Shown: positions 39,178-49,400, counted from the first letter of the stretch. The stretch is 64,000 bases of DNA from Lysobacterales bacterium (GCA_016703225.1 JADJCM010000010.1:1-64000), one strand, 5' to 3'. Program-made: numbers and translations. Notes: generated from the sequence alone by a model not told the origin.

Positions 39178-40704
39178 ATGAGGCGTCTTGGATTGCTGGA
39201 GTCGGAACACGGGATCGTGCCGAGCCTGAGGCTGCGCGGCGCGTCGTGTCGATGGCGGTGGGGTCTGCGGGTCGTGTCGGTGTCGCTGTGTGTGTTTGCG
39301 GTCGAGCCGGTTGCCGCGGGCGGGGCCTGCTCGGTGCTGGTCACGAGCACGGATGCATCGAGCGCTGGCTACATTGGCGTCCGCTTCGCCTGGAGCGACA
39401 GCACCTGTGCACCACGCGCGGCGCACATGGTCTACAACGATCGCGTCGACCCGGCGGGCAAGCGCGGCGGTTATCTGCGCTGGATGGATTACCGTCGATC
39501 GAATGCCACGCTGCGCCACTGCGAGGGCAACTCGAATGCGCATCCGGGCTGGGGCTATCTGACCAACCACTACGCCAGCACCGCGACCCTCAGCCACAAC
39601 ACGCTGGGCACGACCGAGCTGGTGTTTGCCGGCAGCCATCACGCGATCCTGCGCTACCGCTGGCGCTTGTCGATCGGTGGGCCGGTCGATGCCACCGTCG
39701 ACTGGTTGTTCGCCACCGGGCGCGATGCGCCGGTGTGGTCGGTTACCTACGACGCCAGCCCGGCCGGGCCCGACGTGGTCGATGCCGATTCGCGCTCGCC
39801 CTACGGTGACCTGAAATGGGACGGCGGCGCAGGCGTCAACGTCGATGGCGTCGGCTGGGGCGACTGGTATCGCATGACCACGCTGCAGAGCCCGGTGACG
39901 ATGAACGTCGGCTGGGACTACAGCGTTCCGAACACGGTGCCCTACGTGCGCGAGTGGGCAGTCGGCGTCGATGCGGAGATGGGTGCGGTGCAGACCCAGA
40001 CCATGCAGCAGCATGATTCGGGCTACGGCTGGTTCTATCCGAGCTGGGGCACGGTCGATGCCGATGGCCCGATGCCGGTCGACTGGAACTGGACCTACCA
40101 GCTCAACCAGTACGAGATTCCCTTCATTCTGAGCTCCAAGCGCATGGCCTGGGGCATGAACTACGGCGCGGTCGGGCAGAACAGCTACCCGGCCTATGGC
40201 GATGCCGCGAACCTCGACGGCTATCCGTACCAGAGCTATGCCGTGCACATGGTGCTCGACGAGCACTCGAAGTCGCCGACGCTGGCGCAGGTTGCGCAAG
40301 TGGAGCGCTTGCAGGCGCTCGGCATCGTGGTCACGACCGGCAGCCTGCGCTTGACCGGTCCCGCAGGTGTCGGTCGCCCGGACACGGTGACCTGGAACCC
40401 TCCGGGCTACAACCCGATCTATGCCACGTACGAGTTCCACGCTTCCGGCAACGCCCTCGCGGCGACACTCACGCCGGCGGGCGGCATGGTGCGCAACCCG
40501 GTGCTGCTGATCAACGGTTACACCGGCGGCACGCCGACGGTCACCTTCAACGCGACGCCGGCGGTTGCGGACGTCGACTACTTCGCTTCGGTCGATGCGG
40601 CGGGACAGAAGCTGTGGCTCACCCTGCACCGCGACCTCAACGCACCACTCACGCTCACCATCGGCGCCGTCAGCGCGATCATCTTCGCGGATCATTTCGA
40701 GTAG
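39178..40704 (+). CDS. Large secreted protein of unknown function with an FADHFE tail
   Basis: A 508-residue exported protein. An Arg-rich start and a hydrophobic stretch (GLRVVSVSLCVFAVEPVAA, about residues 37-55) form a signal peptide. The mature part is rich in Trp, Tyr, Gly and Asp (RGGYLRWMDYRRSNATLRHC, VGWGDWYRMTTLQSPVTMN, YGWFYPSWGTVDADGPMP), suggesting a beta-rich fold such as a carbohydrate-active or adhesion module, but I recognise no family. The last residues IIFADHFE match the tail style of the secreted protein at 46446-49646. It is surrounded by dispersed repeats and likely transcribed alone. Confidence 0.75.
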   Translation: MRRLGLLESEHGIVPSLRLRGASCRWRWGLRVVSVSLCVFAVEPVAAGGACSVLVTSTDASSAGYIGVRFAWSDSTCAPRAAHMVYNDRVDPAGKRGGYLRWMDYRRSNATLRHCEGNSNAHPGWGYLTNHYASTATLSHNTLGTTELVFAGSHHAILRYRWRLSIGGPVDATVDWLFATGRDAPVWSVTYDASPAGPDVVDADSRSPYGDLKWDGGAGVNVDGVGWGDWYRMTTLQSPVTMNVGWDYSVPNTVPYVREWAVGVDAEMGAVQTQTMQQHDSGYGWFYPSWGTVDADGPMPVDWNWTYQLNQYEIPFILSSKRMAWGMNYGAVGQNSYPAYGDAANLDGYPYQSYAVHMVLDEHSKSPTLAQVAQVERLQALGIVVTTGSLRLTGPAGVGRPDTVTWNPPGYNPIYATYEFHASGNALAATLTPAGGMVRNPVLLINGYTGGTPTVTFNATPAVADVDYFASVDAAGQKLWLTLHRDLNAPLTLTIGAVSAIIFADHFE

Positions 40705-40713
40705 CGGGTTTCC

Positions 40714-40815
40714 GTAGGATGTGCCGAGCGCAGCGAGGCGCATCGCGTTGGTCTTGTTCGCCGCACTTGTTGTGGGATGGGGGCGGTGCGCCTCGCTGCG
40801 CTCGGCACACCCTAC
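40714..40815. repeat. Large hairpin made of inverted dispersed repeats
   Basis: The unit at 40714-40744 (containing GTGCCGAGCGCAGCGAGGCG) and its inverted copy at 40785-40815 (CGCCTCGCTGCGCTCGGCAC) form a near-perfect stem of about 30 base pairs with a 40-base loop. It lies between the converging ends of the secreted-protein gene and ppc and could terminate both. Confidence 0.85.
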
Positions 40816-40847
40816 GGTTGGCACACCCTACGATTGGCCGGGCTCGG

Positions 40848-43547
40848 TCACCCGGTGTTCTGCAGCGCCTGCGAGACGCCTTGCACGCAGGTGATGAGGG
40901 CGCGCAGCAGATCATCGTCGGGGCGGTCGGCGGCGCGCCAGCGGGCGAGCAGGTCGGCTTGCAGCAGGCTCATCGGGTCGACGTAGGGATTGCGCAGGCG
41001 GATGGAGCGGGCGAGGCGGGGGTCGTTGGCGAGCAGTTCGCGTTCGGTGAGCAGGGCGAGCATCTCGCGCGTGCGCTGGTGTTCGGCTTCGAGTTGCGGG
41101 AAGAAACGTTCGTGCAGGGTGCCCGAGAGTTGCGAGAACACGCGTGCGATTGCCATGTCGGACTTGGCGATGACCATTTCGACGTCGGCGAGCAGGCTGG
41201 CCAGAAACCGCCAGTCGCGCGCCATCTCGCGCATCGCCTCGACGCCGAACTCGCGCACGCCGGCCTCGAGTGCGCTGCCTAGGCCGTACCAGCCGGTGAG
41301 CACGCAGCGCGACTGCGTCCACGCGAACACCCACGGGATCGCGCGCAGGTCGCGGATTTGTGCGCCGCCGCGGCGTGCCGGGCGCGAGCCGAGCGACATG
41401 CGCTCGATCACGTCGATCGGGGTCGCATCTCGGAAGTAGGCGACGAAGGCATCGCCATCACTGACCAGGGCGCGGTAGTGCGCCAGCGACGCTTCGGCCA
41501 TCGTCGTCATCATCTCGCCCCAGCGCCGTTCACGCGGCTCCTCGGGCGGCGGTAGCAGCGAAGGGGTCAGCACCGCCGCGGTGGTCTGCGCCAGCGTGCG
41601 CAAGGCGAGGGCATCGATGCCGTACTTGCGGTGGATCACCTCGCCCTGTTCGGTCACGCGCAGGCGGCCGTTCATGGTCGCGCGCGGCGCGGCCAGGATC
41701 GCGGCACTGGTCTTGCCGCCGCCGCGACTGGCCGAGCCGCCGCGGCCGTGGAAGAAGTCGAGTTCGATCGCGTGCGTGGCGGCGACCTCGAGCAGTCGCG
41801 TCTGCGCGCCCTGCAGCGCCCAACGCGCCGCGAGCAGGCCGCCGTCCTTGGCCGAATCCGAGTAACCGAGCATCACGAACTGGCGATTGCCGCGCGCGGC
41901 GAGATGCTGGCGGTAGACCGCGTCTTCCAGCATGTGCGTCAGCGTTTGCGGCGCCTGCTGCAGATCCTCGATGGTCTCGAACAGCGGCGCGATGTCGAGC
42001 GGCACCTGACCATTCGCGTCGAGCAGCTTGCCGGCGCGTGCGAGCGCGATCACCGACAACACGTCGCTGGCGTTGGCGGCCATGCTGATGATGTACAGGC
42101 CGATGGCATTGCGACCGTAGCGCCGGCGCATGTCGGCGACGGTCGAGAACACACGACGCGCGCGGTCGAGCAGGGGGTCTTCGAGCGCGGCTTCGGCGAG
42201 GGCATCGCCACGTGCGAGTTCGGCGATGCGCGTGTCCGCTTGCGCATGCGTGGCCAACTGCGGATCGGCGGCGAGCAACACGCGCCGATGCACGCGCGCG
42301 TCCTGGCGCAGGTCGAGGCGGGCGAGATGAAAACCGAAGGTGCGCACGCGCCAGAGCATGCGCCGCAGCGCGTAACCGCCGGCGTGGTCACCCTTGTGCG
42401 CGTGCAGGCTGGCGCGGATGGTTTCGAGGTCGGCGATGAACTCGGCATCGTCGCGGTAGGCGTGTTCGCCGCCGTTGGCACTCGCCTCGATGCGTGCCCG
42501 CATCAGTCGCAGCAGCACGCGATAGGGCATGTCGCGATGGCGCGGGCTGACCAGGGCGGCGACTTCGGGCATGGTCGCCAGGTAGTGGTCGCGGCGCGCG
42601 TAGACCTCGGTCGAGAAGCTCGCCAGGCCCTCGGTCTGGCTGAGCAGGCCAGCCAGGCGCTTGAGGTCGGCGGCGTACTGGCCGAGGATCAAGCGGCGAT
42701 GGCGCGCGAGTGCGGCCGCGATCGTCTCCGGCCCGACGTTCGGGTTGCCGTCCATGTCGCCGCCGACCCAGGAGGCGAAGCGCAGCACGGTCGGGATCTC
42801 GGGCGAGACGCCGAACTTGCGCTCGAAGCCATCGACCAGCACCTCGTAGAAGATCGGCAGGCTGCGATAGATCGGCTCGACCAGGTAATGCGTGGTGTGT
42901 TCGAGTTCGTCGCTGACATCGGGCTTGATCGGCGCCAGCGTCGCAGTCTGCCAGCCGGCGGTGAGCGCGGTGCGCATGCGTGCCCAGTCGGTCGCGGTTT
43001 CGCCCGGCGTGCGCAGGCCGCCGATCTCGGCCAGCAGACAGCGCACGATTTCCTCTTCCTTCTGCAGCAACGACTGGCGAATGGCCTCGGTCGGGTGCGC
43101 GGTGAACACGGGTTCGATGTCGATGCGCGCGAGTTGCGCCAGGATGGCGTCGGCATCGAAGCCGGCCTGCTTCAGCGTCTCCAGCGTCTCATGCAGGCCG
43201 CCTGGCTGATCGCCGCCCTCATGGATCTGGTAGTGGCGCCGACGGCGGATGCGGTGCACGCGCTCGGCGACATTGACCACCTGGAAATAGGTCGCGAACG
43301 CGCGCGCCAGGCGCTCGGCGTGGCGCGGCGTGCAGTCGCGCAATGCCGCGGCGTAGGCCTCGATCGGTTCGGCACGCTCGCGGCGACGGATCGCGCCGAT
43401 GCGCAGCCGTTCGATCTCGGCCAGGAACCCGTGTCCATTCTGTTCCGCCAACATCTCGCCGACCAGCGCCCCAAGCCGGCGCACATCGTCCTTCAGGCCC
43501 TGATCGACCTCGGGGAACTCGACTTCGCGCAGACGTTCCGGTTCCAT
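40848..43547 (-). CDS. ppc: Phosphoenolpyruvate carboxylase
   Basis: Anaplerotic enzyme that carboxylates phosphoenolpyruvate to oxaloacetate. The start MEPERLREVEFPEVDQGLKD at 43547 gives 899 residues, the normal length; a longer frame reaching 43727 adds non-family sequence. Signature motifs are present: VFTAHPTEAIRQSL with the catalytic His, MLGYSDSAKDGG, FFHGRGGSASRGGGK, LGSRPARRG, and a C-terminus ending QALQNTG, where Gly is needed for the inhibitor site. It diverges from the outer-membrane barrel gene across a 190-base gap. Confidence 0.97.
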   Translation of the reverse strand: MEPERLREVEFPEVDQGLKDDVRRLGALVGEMLAEQNGHGFLAEIERLRIGAIRRRERAEPIEAYAAALRDCTPRHAERLARAFATYFQVVNVAERVHRIRRRRHYQIHEGGDQPGGLHETLETLKQAGFDADAILAQLARIDIEPVFTAHPTEAIRQSLLQKEEEIVRCLLAEIGGLRTPGETATDWARMRTALTAGWQTATLAPIKPDVSDELEHTTHYLVEPIYRSLPIFYEVLVDGFERKFGVSPEIPTVLRFASWVGGDMDGNPNVGPETIAAALARHRRLILGQYAADLKRLAGLLSQTEGLASFSTEVYARRDHYLATMPEVAALVSPRHRDMPYRVLLRLMRARIEASANGGEHAYRDDAEFIADLETIRASLHAHKGDHAGGYALRRMLWRVRTFGFHLARLDLRQDARVHRRVLLAADPQLATHAQADTRIAELARGDALAEAALEDPLLDRARRVFSTVADMRRRYGRNAIGLYIISMAANASDVLSVIALARAGKLLDANGQVPLDIAPLFETIEDLQQAPQTLTHMLEDAVYRQHLAARGNRQFVMLGYSDSAKDGGLLAARWALQGAQTRLLEVAATHAIELDFFHGRGGSASRGGGKTSAAILAAPRATMNGRLRVTEQGEVIHRKYGIDALALRTLAQTTAAVLTPSLLPPPEEPRERRWGEMMTTMAEASLAHYRALVSDGDAFVAYFRDATPIDVIERMSLGSRPARRGGAQIRDLRAIPWVFAWTQSRCVLTGWYGLGSALEAGVREFGVEAMREMARDWRFLASLLADVEMVIAKSDMAIARVFSQLSGTLHERFFPQLEAEHQRTREMLALLTERELLANDPRLARSIRLRNPYVDPMSLLQADLLARWRAADRPDDDLLRALITCVQGVSQALQNTG

Positions 43548-43738
43548 CGTGGCAGCGACCTCGCACAGGGGGATGCCCCGATCATGGCGGACGCGGGCGC
43601 CTGCGGGAATGCGACGAAGGGGCACGCAAACGTATGCATGCGGGGGCGCGGTTGGCGACCCCGGCGAGCGTCGCGGAACTTGTGTCACCAGGTGAACTCC
43701 CAGCGATGCGCGATCGGCGCGGAACAAGGAGCAAGGCG

Positions 43739-44242
43739 ATGAAGGCGAGGATCATGGCGGGAGCATTGGTGTTGGCGCTGGCTGGCCTGAGCGGGTCGGC
43801 GGCAGCGGCGGATCCCTATCTCGGGCTCGGGATGACGCGCCTGAGCGACGCCGAAGACACCGCGTGGCGCCTGCATGGCGGCCTACGGTTCAACCAGCAC
43901 TTCGCGGTCGAGGCGGCGTACCACAGCTACGACAGCGACGGGTCGGCGATGTCGGTATTCGGTATCGAGGGCGACATCTATTCCGTGGCGGTGCGCTACG
44001 ACTTCATCGACGGGCCATTCACGCCCTATGCCAAGCTCGGGGCGGCGCGGGCGTCGTTCGATGCCACGCATTTCGGGACACCGAACAACGTCCACATCAG
44101 CGAAAGCGAGACCGGCGCGATGGCCGAGATTGGCGCGCGCTATGCGTTCAACGACAGCATCGCGTTGCGCGGCGGCTACGAGTGGTTCGACACCTTCGAC
44201 GGCGACGGCGGCCTGAATCTCGCGGTCGAGTTCTCGTTCTGA
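43739..44242 (+). CDS. Small outer-membrane beta-barrel protein (OmpA/OprF N-domain-like)
   Basis: A 167-residue protein: signal peptide MKARIMAGALVLALAGLSGSAAAA, then alternating amphipathic strands (DPYLGLGMTRLSD, FAVEAAYHSYDSD, YSVAVRYDFIDGPFTPYAKL, GAMAEIGARYAFNDSIALRG). It ends in Phe (NLAVEFSF), the C-terminal signature read by the BAM complex. The length fits an eight-stranded barrel without a peptidoglycan-binding domain. The ribosome site AAGGAG precedes the ATG. The function (porin-like, adhesin or structural) is not shown. Confidence 0.88.
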   Translation: MKARIMAGALVLALAGLSGSAAAADPYLGLGMTRLSDAEDTAWRLHGGLRFNQHFAVEAAYHSYDSDGSAMSVFGIEGDIYSVAVRYDFIDGPFTPYAKLGAARASFDATHFGTPNNVHISESETGAMAEIGARYAFNDSIALRGGYEWFDTFDGDGGLNLAVEFSF

Positions 44243-44736
44243 TGCAGCAATCGCCGGCCGGAGCGATCCGGCCGACCTGCGTCGTACTTCCTTCATCGGC
44301 AGATGTGGCCACAGCAGGCAGCGCTGTGGCGAAGGCGCCGGGATGAGTGCAAGCAGCAATGGCAGTGTGCACCGGGGGCGCATCTGGTCGATTCGGTGGT
44401 CTCGCGCGTGCCGATCGGCAGGGGGTGTTGTCCCTGGCTAAACGCCTGCGGTCGGCGTGGCGCAACCATGCGGCGCCGACGGCGCGGGTGCTGCGCATCT
44501 TCATCGACGGCATCCACCGTGGGCTGCGCCGCATCTTTGGGGGCACGAGTCCGCAGCGTGCACTGCGCGAAGATTGGCTTTGGAATTCCTGTCCTCCTCA
44601 CCGACTAAGTAACACGCGAATGCGCTGTCGGGACGCAATGCGCGCGACTCGGCAACGATGCAACAGTAGCTCTCGAAACTCATCCGCCGAGTGTGGCGGT
44701 GGGCAGATTGGCGTCTCGGCGCAGTGTCGCCGCGAT
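44243..44736. other. Stretch without a convincing gene downstream of the barrel gene
   Basis: A perfect eight-base-pair hairpin CGGCCGGA-GCGA-TCCGGCCG (44255-44274) follows the barrel stop codon without a U tract. The rest holds overlapping open frames on both strands rich in Arg and Cys, none with a signal peptide, good ribosome site or family I recognise. A frame on the plus strand (about 44347-44600) encoding ADRQGVLSLAKRLRSAWRNH looks mildly protein-like. It may be a gene remnant. Confidence 0.4.
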
Positions 44737-44769
44737 CGCGGTCGCGAAAGCCCTTCGCGACCGCGTTTT
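44737..44769 (+). terminator. Rho-independent terminator, plus strand
   Basis: A 12-base-pair perfect stem CGCGGTCGCGAA (44737-44748) / TTCGCGACCGCG (44754-44765) with loop AGCCC is followed by TTTTCGATTT. The U tract is on the plus side, so it ends a plus-strand transcript. It also lies directly downstream of the minus-strand gene that stops at 44780 and may serve both. Confidence 0.75.
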
Positions 44770-44779
44770 CGATTTGCAC

Positions 44780-46075
44780 TTATGGGCAGTGGTTGCCCGG
44801 TGCGCGCGAGACCATGCGGCGCAGGAGTACTTCGCCGTCGGGACCCCAGGCAGGGATGGCCGGTGCGTACTGCACGTGAAGTTGGTTACAGCCGAGGAAA
44901 CGCACGGTGACGCTGCCCCATGGCGTTGCCACGACCTGGGCCGGGTTAAATGCGGCGCCGAATGTGCCGCCGCGCGCAGTCGATAGATTGATGGTCACCG
45001 GTGTGCTTGCCGCCTGGGTCGGATCCATCAGCGCACCGCCGAACAGGAACACGGCATTGTGGTTGGTATCGTAGGTGTACCAGCTGAAATTCAGCAGGGT
45101 GCCGAGCGTATGCGGGTCCGGGTGGTCGGCGATCTCGAGTATGAAACCTTCGCCGCTGCGGTTCGGGTCCCACCACACGCCCGAGTAACTGTGGTCCAGC
45201 GTTGGCAGGCCGCTCATGCCGACCGGCCCGTACGCGAGCAGCGCCGTGCCGCGGCCGCCGGTCGACGACGATGCGAGGCGGATCCAGTAGGTCGTGCCGA
45301 CGCTGGCATTGAAGCTGACTTCGGAGTTCAGATTGCCATTGCTCAGCGACACGTCGTCATTGCTCGCGACTGCGGTCAGCGCATTCACGGCGGCACCGGT
45401 GTAGACGCCAAGCGTGGCGTCGAAAGCGCTGTCCTCGGTCTTGAACACGACGTGGCCGGATTTCGTCGGATTGTAGCGATACCAGACCGATCCGCTGCCG
45501 CCGCCCGGCTCGCCGGCTTGCGTCGAGGCGAAGCGCGTATCCGATCTCACGACGCCGCCAGCGAGATCTCCGGGCAGAATTGTCGCCGATACGAAATTGT
45601 CGTTCTCTGGAGCCACCGCAGCGGCATTGCCGAGTGCAAACTGGTACGAAAAAACGTAGTTGCCGGTCGCGCCGTTGTAACCATCGAGCGCGACGTAGTA
45701 CGTGCCTTGCTGCAGATTGACGGTGAGGTAGCTGCTGTGGTCGGGAAGGGCGTCGTCATTGCTGGCCAGTTCGCGCATCTCGCTGACCTGCGCGCCGCGA
45801 TATACGGCGAGGGTCGTGTCGAAGTTCGAGCCTTCGGTCGTGGCGATGAAGGTTGCAGGTGTGGTGAGCTGGATGCGGAACCAGACGCTACGTCCGGCGC
45901 CCAAAGTCAGCCCGCCGATCTCGCCCGGTTCAGCGCTCATGCCGGCGTTCGAGCCGGTGATTGCTTGATTGTTGACCGTGTCCAGCAGTGGTGCGTTGTG
46001 GATGTGGTCGGTGCCTTGCGCTAGCGTCGCGCCGCAATAGCCGACGCACATCAGTATTCCGAAAATGAGTTTCAT
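44780..46075 (-). CDS. Secreted protein with two PPC-type beta-sandwich domains
   Basis: A 431-residue exported protein starting MKLIFGILMCVGYCGATLAQ (signal peptide), with GGAGAGGA before the ATG at 46075. Two bacterial pre-peptidase C-terminal-like domains follow (about residues 30-150 and 155-290). Each shows SVWFRI or SVWYRY, a FDTTLAVY or FDATLGVY strand, and ASNDD calcium-binding-like loops. The C-terminal domain (about 300-431: YSGVWWDPNRSGEGFILEIA, LNFSWYTYDTNHNAVFLFGG) is a tail module I associate with extracellular proteins of Xanthomonadales. There is no catalytic domain, so a binding or adhesion role is more likely than enzymatic activity (inference). Confidence 0.8.
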   Translation of the reverse strand: MKLIFGILMCVGYCGATLAQGTDHIHNAPLLDTVNNQAITGSNAGMSAEPGEIGGLTLGAGRSVWFRIQLTTPATFIATTEGSNFDTTLAVYRGAQVSEMRELASNDDALPDHSSYLTVNLQQGTYYVALDGYNGATGNYVFSYQFALGNAAAVAPENDNFVSATILPGDLAGGVVRSDTRFASTQAGEPGGGSGSVWYRYNPTKSGHVVFKTEDSAFDATLGVYTGAAVNALTAVASNDDVSLSNGNLNSEVSFNASVGTTYWIRLASSSTGGRGTALLAYGPVGMSGLPTLDHSYSGVWWDPNRSGEGFILEIADHPDPHTLGTLLNFSWYTYDTNHNAVFLFGGALMDPTQAASTPVTINLSTARGGTFGAAFNPAQVVATPWGSVTVRFLGCNQLHVQYAPAIPAWGPDGEVLLRRMVSRAPGNHCP

Positions 46076-46406
46076 CGCGTTCCTCTCCATGGCAGGGGTT
46101 GTCTGCTGACTAGCGAGACGCGAAAACGCGCCGATCCCTGACATCAGCCGTGAACTGCCCAGCCACGGTGTTTGTCCGGCCGTGGGCGCGTCGTGCAGGA
46201 CGCTCGGCAGGTGCCGACCGTCATGGCCGCACCGGTCGGAACCGGGATTGGGGCCGCTGGAGGGGAAGTTGTAGCGGACGTGGGAGCAGCGTCCCCTTCG
46301 CGATGGTTGCCCGCCTTCGCCGGTGCAAGATGCTGCCCCGTAGCTTCTGCATCCGCGCGCGCGCCAAGACGGCGCCGCGAAGCAACGCGAATGACAATGG
46401 TCGGTT
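46076..46406. other. Intergenic stretch between two minus-strand secreted-protein genes
   Basis: About 330 bases without a supported gene. It contains the 5' leader of the PPC-domain gene on the minus strand and, further left, short open frames of Arg/Ala-rich composition without ribosome sites. I see no clear promoter boxes or repeats other than the hairpin at its left end. Confidence 0.4.
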
Positions 46407-46435
46407 GCAGCGGAGCCGCGACGCGGCTCCGCTGC
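46407..46435 (-). terminator. Strong hairpin downstream of the BNR-repeat lipoprotein gene
   Basis: GCAGCGGAGCCG (46407-46418) and CGGCTCCGCTGC (46424-46435) form a 12-base-pair perfect stem with a five-base loop, eleven bases after the stop codon of the gene at 46446-49646. There is no U tract, so it may be a 3'-stabilising or Rho-assisted end rather than a classic intrinsic terminator. Confidence 0.6.
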
Positions 46436-46445
46436 CTGGCCCTGG

Positions 46446-49400
46446 TTACGGCGCGGTTTCGAAACCGTCGAGGAACAGTACGCCGCAGGCGATGGTCTGG
46501 CAGCGCGGCCAGCTGATGTTGCTGACGCTGATGTCGTCGACCCAGAAGCCGACGTTGGCGCTGCCGGTGTCGGTGACCACGCGCCAGCGCAGGCGCACGG
46601 TGTCGCCGGCGAAGGCGCCGAGGTTCACGACCGCGTTGCGCCAGGTGGTCTGTGCGCCGGACCAGGCCATGCGCCCCGGTGCGGTGTTGTTCTCGAACAG
46701 CGGGCCGTCGTAGGGCACCGAGCTGAGCGTGCCAATGTCGGTCCATTCGCCCGGCGCGATTTCCATTTCGAGCAGGGCACCGTCCCAGTACTGGCTGGCG
46801 TCGCCTTCGAGGTCGTAGCGCAGCCAGAAGCTCAGGCTGGAGGTCGCGGTCAGGGTGATCGGCGGCGAGATCAGCGACTTGTCGGAATAGCCGTCGGTGT
46901 TCGGCGCGAACCAGCTCGACGCGCCACTGTGCACCTGGGTGGCGCTGCGCGCAAAGCCCTGGCTCGACACCCGCAATTCGGTGGTGAATGCCGTGATCGT
47001 GTCCTCGGCGCCTTCGTTGAGCACGCTGCTGCCGACGTCGCGGTTCGGGTTCAGGCTCAGCGCCTGCACGTCGCTGCCGGCGCTGGAGCTGATCGCCGCG
47101 CTCAGGTTCAGGCTGGCGAAACACTGGGTGCCGCCGTTGAGGCTGGCGGAGAAGTTGCGCGTGACCTCGGCGCCGGGGGCGATGTCGCCATAGGCCTGCG
47201 GCACGGCGCTGACGGTGAGCGCGCCTGCACCCGAGCTCAGCGTCACCGACACGGCGGACATGGTCTGCGTACCGTGGTTGCGCACGCCCACCACCAGATC
47301 GGCGCTCTCGCTGCTGTCGAGCACGCCATCGGCATCGCAGCCGCTTGCGGAATCATCGACCGCGCTGATCGAGGCCGTGCCCGGGAAACGCGTCACCTTG
47401 TAGATGCCGCGGCCGTGGGTGCCGGCCCACATCACGTCGTTGGTGGCCCACACCAGTTGCATCACGCGCGTGTAGGCGAGGCCGAAGTAGAAGCGCTGCC
47501 AGCCATAGGTGCTGACGTTGTTGCCTTCGCTGGTCCACAGGCCGAGTTCGCTGCCGAGCCAAAGGCGGTCGGAACTGACCGGGTCGACGGTGACGCTGAA
47601 CATCGGGATGCCCGGCAGGCCACTGTGGATCGAAGCCCACGAGCTGCCGCCATTGGTCGACTTCCAGACGCGGTTGGTGGCGTAGTCGGCCAGGGTGACG
47701 TAGAGCGTGTTGCCGGTGGCGTCATGCGGATCGACCTCGATCCAGGTCACGTCCGATCCGGCCCAGGCGGCGTCGTGGATCGGCGTCCAGGTGGAGGCCG
47801 CGGCCAGCGTGTTGGCGCGATACAAGCCGCCGGCGGCGGTGCCGGCATAGGCGATGCTGGTCGAATGCGGGCTGTAGACCAGCGCCGAGACGGCGCCGTT
47901 CAGCACGCCGGAGAGGTCGGTGAAGCTGGCGCTGGCGATGTTGCGGATGTTGCTGGAGCCATAAATGCGCGTGGTGCCGACCAGCATGCGGTTGCCATCA
48001 TTCGGGTCGAGCGTGAACGGCGTGATGAACGGTGCGCCGGTGGTGCTCGGAATGGTGATGTCGGTCGCGCTCGTCCCGCCATTGGCGGAACCGAACAGCC
48101 CGCCCTCAGGCGTGGCGCCATAGATGTAGTTGGGTTGCTGCTGGTCCCAGGCCGAGTAGCCGCCGTCGCCGCCGGCCCACTCCAGCCACAGCGCGCGATC
48201 ACCGAAGAACAGGTGCGAGCCGTTGTCCTGGGTGCCGCCGATGACGCCGCGACCATTCGGATGCGCGGCGATGCCGTAGTACTGCGCGACGCGCAAGTCG
48301 TTGTTCAGACTGTTCCAGGTCTCGCCATTGTCGGTCGACTTGAACAGGCCGCCGTCGCAGCCGATGAACACGGTGGCGGGATTGTTCGGATCGAACGCGA
48401 TCACGTGCAGGTCTGCGTGCACGTAGCTGTCCGGGAACTGGCCGACGCCTGGGTTCCAGAACGTCTTTTTGGTGATGACGGCGCCGCTGTCGCTGCTCTT
48501 GTACATGTCCACGGCGCCGGCGAAGACCATCGCCGAGTCACCCGGTTTCACGCCCATGATCAGGTCGTACCAGCCCTGGCGCTCGATGAACGCGGTATTG
48601 CTCGCGGTCTTGACGAAGGCGGCGCCGCCGGCGGGTGAACGCCACAGGCCGCGGGTACTGCTGGTGCTGGTGCTGTTCGCGATCGCGGCGTAGACCACGC
48701 CATCGCTGCCGATGCCGAGTTCGATGCGGCCGATGTCGGTGTCGGCGGGCAGTCCCTGGGTCGCGTTCAATTCGGTGAAGCTGACGCCATCATTGTTCGA
48801 CAGGTAAACGCGGCGCGTAGCGGCGGAGCTACCGTAGTGCACCGCGTAGAGGCGATGCGCGCCGGGCGTGACCACGCTCGGGTCGAGCTTGAGGTCGACG
48901 AAGCCGCGGCTCGATTCGGTCACGCCGGTGGTGCGGTCGGTCCACACCGGCACCGGCTGGGTGAAGTCGTCGGTGCCCCAGATGCCGGTGCGCGTCGCGA
49001 CCAGCAGCTTGGTCGTGCCGGGAATGCGCGCGATGCGATTCACGTACAGGAAGCTGCTGTTGTTGGTGCCAGGGAGCTGTATCCAGCTGTCGCCGAAATC
49101 GCTGCTCATGAACACGCCGAGGCCTTGCGCGGCGTCGATGTTGAAGAAGCCTTCGCCGGTGCCGACGAAGACGCGGGCGTCGTTGTCCGGGTCGACCAGC
49201 ATCGAACCGACGGCGAGTGATTGCAGGAAGTCGTTGGACGGTGCCCAGGTGGTGCCGCCGTTGGTGGACTTCCAGATGCCGCCGGCGACGCTGCCCACCA
49301 GCATGTGGCTGCTGTTGCTCGGGCGGATCACCAGACCGCGCAGGCGGCCGCCGAAATTGCCGGGCCCATAGCTCTCGATGCGCACGTTCGGCAGCGGCGC

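Noticed and set aside
43548..43738. A second Clp-like site (TGTCACCAGGTGAAC) upstream of the barrel gene
   Set aside because: The half-sites are wrongly spaced for TGTGA-N6-TCACA and only loosely symmetric.
44347..44910. A 187-codon plus-strand frame downstream of the barrel gene
   Set aside because: It runs through the strong terminator at 44737-44769 and over the 3' end of the opposite gene, is Arg/Cys-rich, and has no signal or domain.
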